Shown here: positions 52,587-52,807 of the stretch, one piece after another
How the letters are laid out: the number at the start of each line of letters is the position of its first letter
How positions within the stretch are numbered: the stretch's first letter is position 1
Assembly: GCA_947364045.1 (NCBI GenBank)
Contig: CANARN010000011.1
Span: 1-52,807 of the forward strand
Reading direction: 5' to 3'
Origin: an uncultured Clostridia bacterium
GTDB lineage: Bacteria; Bacillota; Clostridia; Oscillospirales; Acutalibacteraceae
DNA: 52,807 bases
The notes under the pieces: model-generated
Databases searched by the model: none
What the model saw: only the letters and a program-made list of their open reading frames with translations
What the model was told of the DNA's origin: nothing
Made by a program: the position numbers and the translations under genes

Positions 52587-52591
52587 AAACA

Positions 52592-52625
52592 AAAAAATCT
52601 CCGCTCTTCTGAACGGAGATTTTTT
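52592..52625 (-). terminator. Intrinsic terminator of tRNA-Cys
   Basis: A 12-base stem (52614-52625 with 52592-52603), with a T run on the minus strand. It lies directly behind the encoded CCA. Confidence 0.85.
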
Positions 52626-52698
52626 GGAGGCGACACCCAGACTTGAACTGGGGATCAGGGTTTTGCAGACCCACGCCTTACCACTTGGCTATGTCGCC
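52625..52698 (-). tRNA. tRNA-Cys (GCA)
   Basis: Minus-strand cloverleaf: acceptor GGCGACA/TGTCGCC, anticodon loop with GCA (CTGCAAA), T arm with GTTCAAGTC, discriminator T and an encoded CCA. The GCA anticodon and U73 fit cysteine. Confidence 0.95.
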
Positions 52699-52711
52699 GT
52701 ATGCATTTGTC

Positions 52712-52739
52712 AAAAAAAGGACACTTTTGCTCGTGTCCT
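52712..52739 (-). terminator. Terminator between tRNA-Gly and tRNA-Cys
   Basis: Stem AGGACAC/GTGTCCT (52733-52739 with 52718-52724) with seven T on the minus strand, so the two tRNAs may be separately ended or controlled by read-through. Confidence 0.75.
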
Positions 52740-52743
52740 CAAA

Positions 52744-52807
52744 TGGAGCGGATGACGAGGCTCGAACTCGCTACCTCCACCTTGGCAAGGTGGCGCTCTA
52801 CCAGATG
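52744..52807 (-). tRNA. tRNA-Gly (GCC), cut by the window edge
   Basis: Minus strand: anticodon stem-loop CCACCTTGCCAAGGTGG with GCC, T arm GAGTTCGAGCCTC, 3' acceptor CATCCGC, discriminator T and encoded CCA. About ten 5' bases of the tRNA are outside. Confidence 0.92.

Noticed and set aside
52393-52755. A 120-codon plus-strand reading frame
   Set aside because: It runs through the hairpin array, the terminator and the tRNA-Cys, with no ribosome site; it is a chance frame.

Overview
The window looks like a chromosomal segment of an A+T-rich Gram-positive, spore-forming anaerobe of the Clostridia, probably a gut Oscillospiraceae/Ruminococcaceae-type bacterium. Support: a SpoVT sporulation regulator, consensus sigma-A promoters (TTGACT-N17-TATAAT), strong GGAGG ribosome sites, zinc-ribbon forms of S4, S14, L36 and Adk, a KOW gene between map and infA, a BspA-type leucine-rich-repeat surface protein and a perfect Gram-positive LexA box. 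The genus assignment is inference.

Layout. 1-4.2 kb: the end of rmuC, a GH3 beta-glucosidase and spoVT. 4.2-13.9 kb: accessory region with a BspA-like surface protein plus a 40-residue peptide gene, a small XRE regulator, three SDR/epimerase enzymes (one with a C-terminal zinc ribbon), a CmpB-type membrane protein, and several families of short palindromic repeats in the gaps. 14-15.8 kb: a VanY-like carboxypeptidase and a PlsC-like acyltransferase, translationally coupled. 15.9-18.2 kb (minus strand): a free-standing phage-type lysis cassette (HTH regulator, coiled-coil protein, GH25 endolysin, XhlA-like protein, holin). It has a textbook sigma-A promoter, a perfect LexA/SOS operator and an intrinsic terminator in its leader. 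18.2-19.3 kb: a cell-wall-anchored surface protein.

19.4-28.7 kb (plus strand): the rimP-nusA-rnpM-ylxQ-infB-rbfA-nrnA-truB-ribF operon, followed by an iron-dependent alcohol dehydrogenase. 28.8-33 kb (minus strand): an ECF sigma factor coupled to a membrane-anchored beta-propeller protein, a zinc-ribbon membrane protein and three unidentified small-protein genes. 33-35 kb (plus strand): a phosphoesterase, nagA and a small membrane protein. 35.2-51.1 kb (minus strand): the complete S10-spc-alpha supercluster from rpsJ to rplQ, including rpmD and rpmJ. A roughly 300-nt structured leader precedes rpsJ, and two unusually long internal gaps (rplW-rplB, rpmJ-rpsM) may hold regulatory RNA. 51.3-52.8 kb: a HGS-motif conserved protein, a four-helix-bundle (S23/IVP-type) gene preceded by a 17-bp perfect inverted repeat and an array of at least seven different hairpins with repeating 10-nt linkers, then tRNA-Cys and a partial tRNA-Gly.

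The two strongest candidates for an undescribed system are the SOS-controlled stand-alone lysis cassette and the four-helix-bundle gene with its hairpin array. All motif claims are read by eye from the sequence. No database search or folding program was run.
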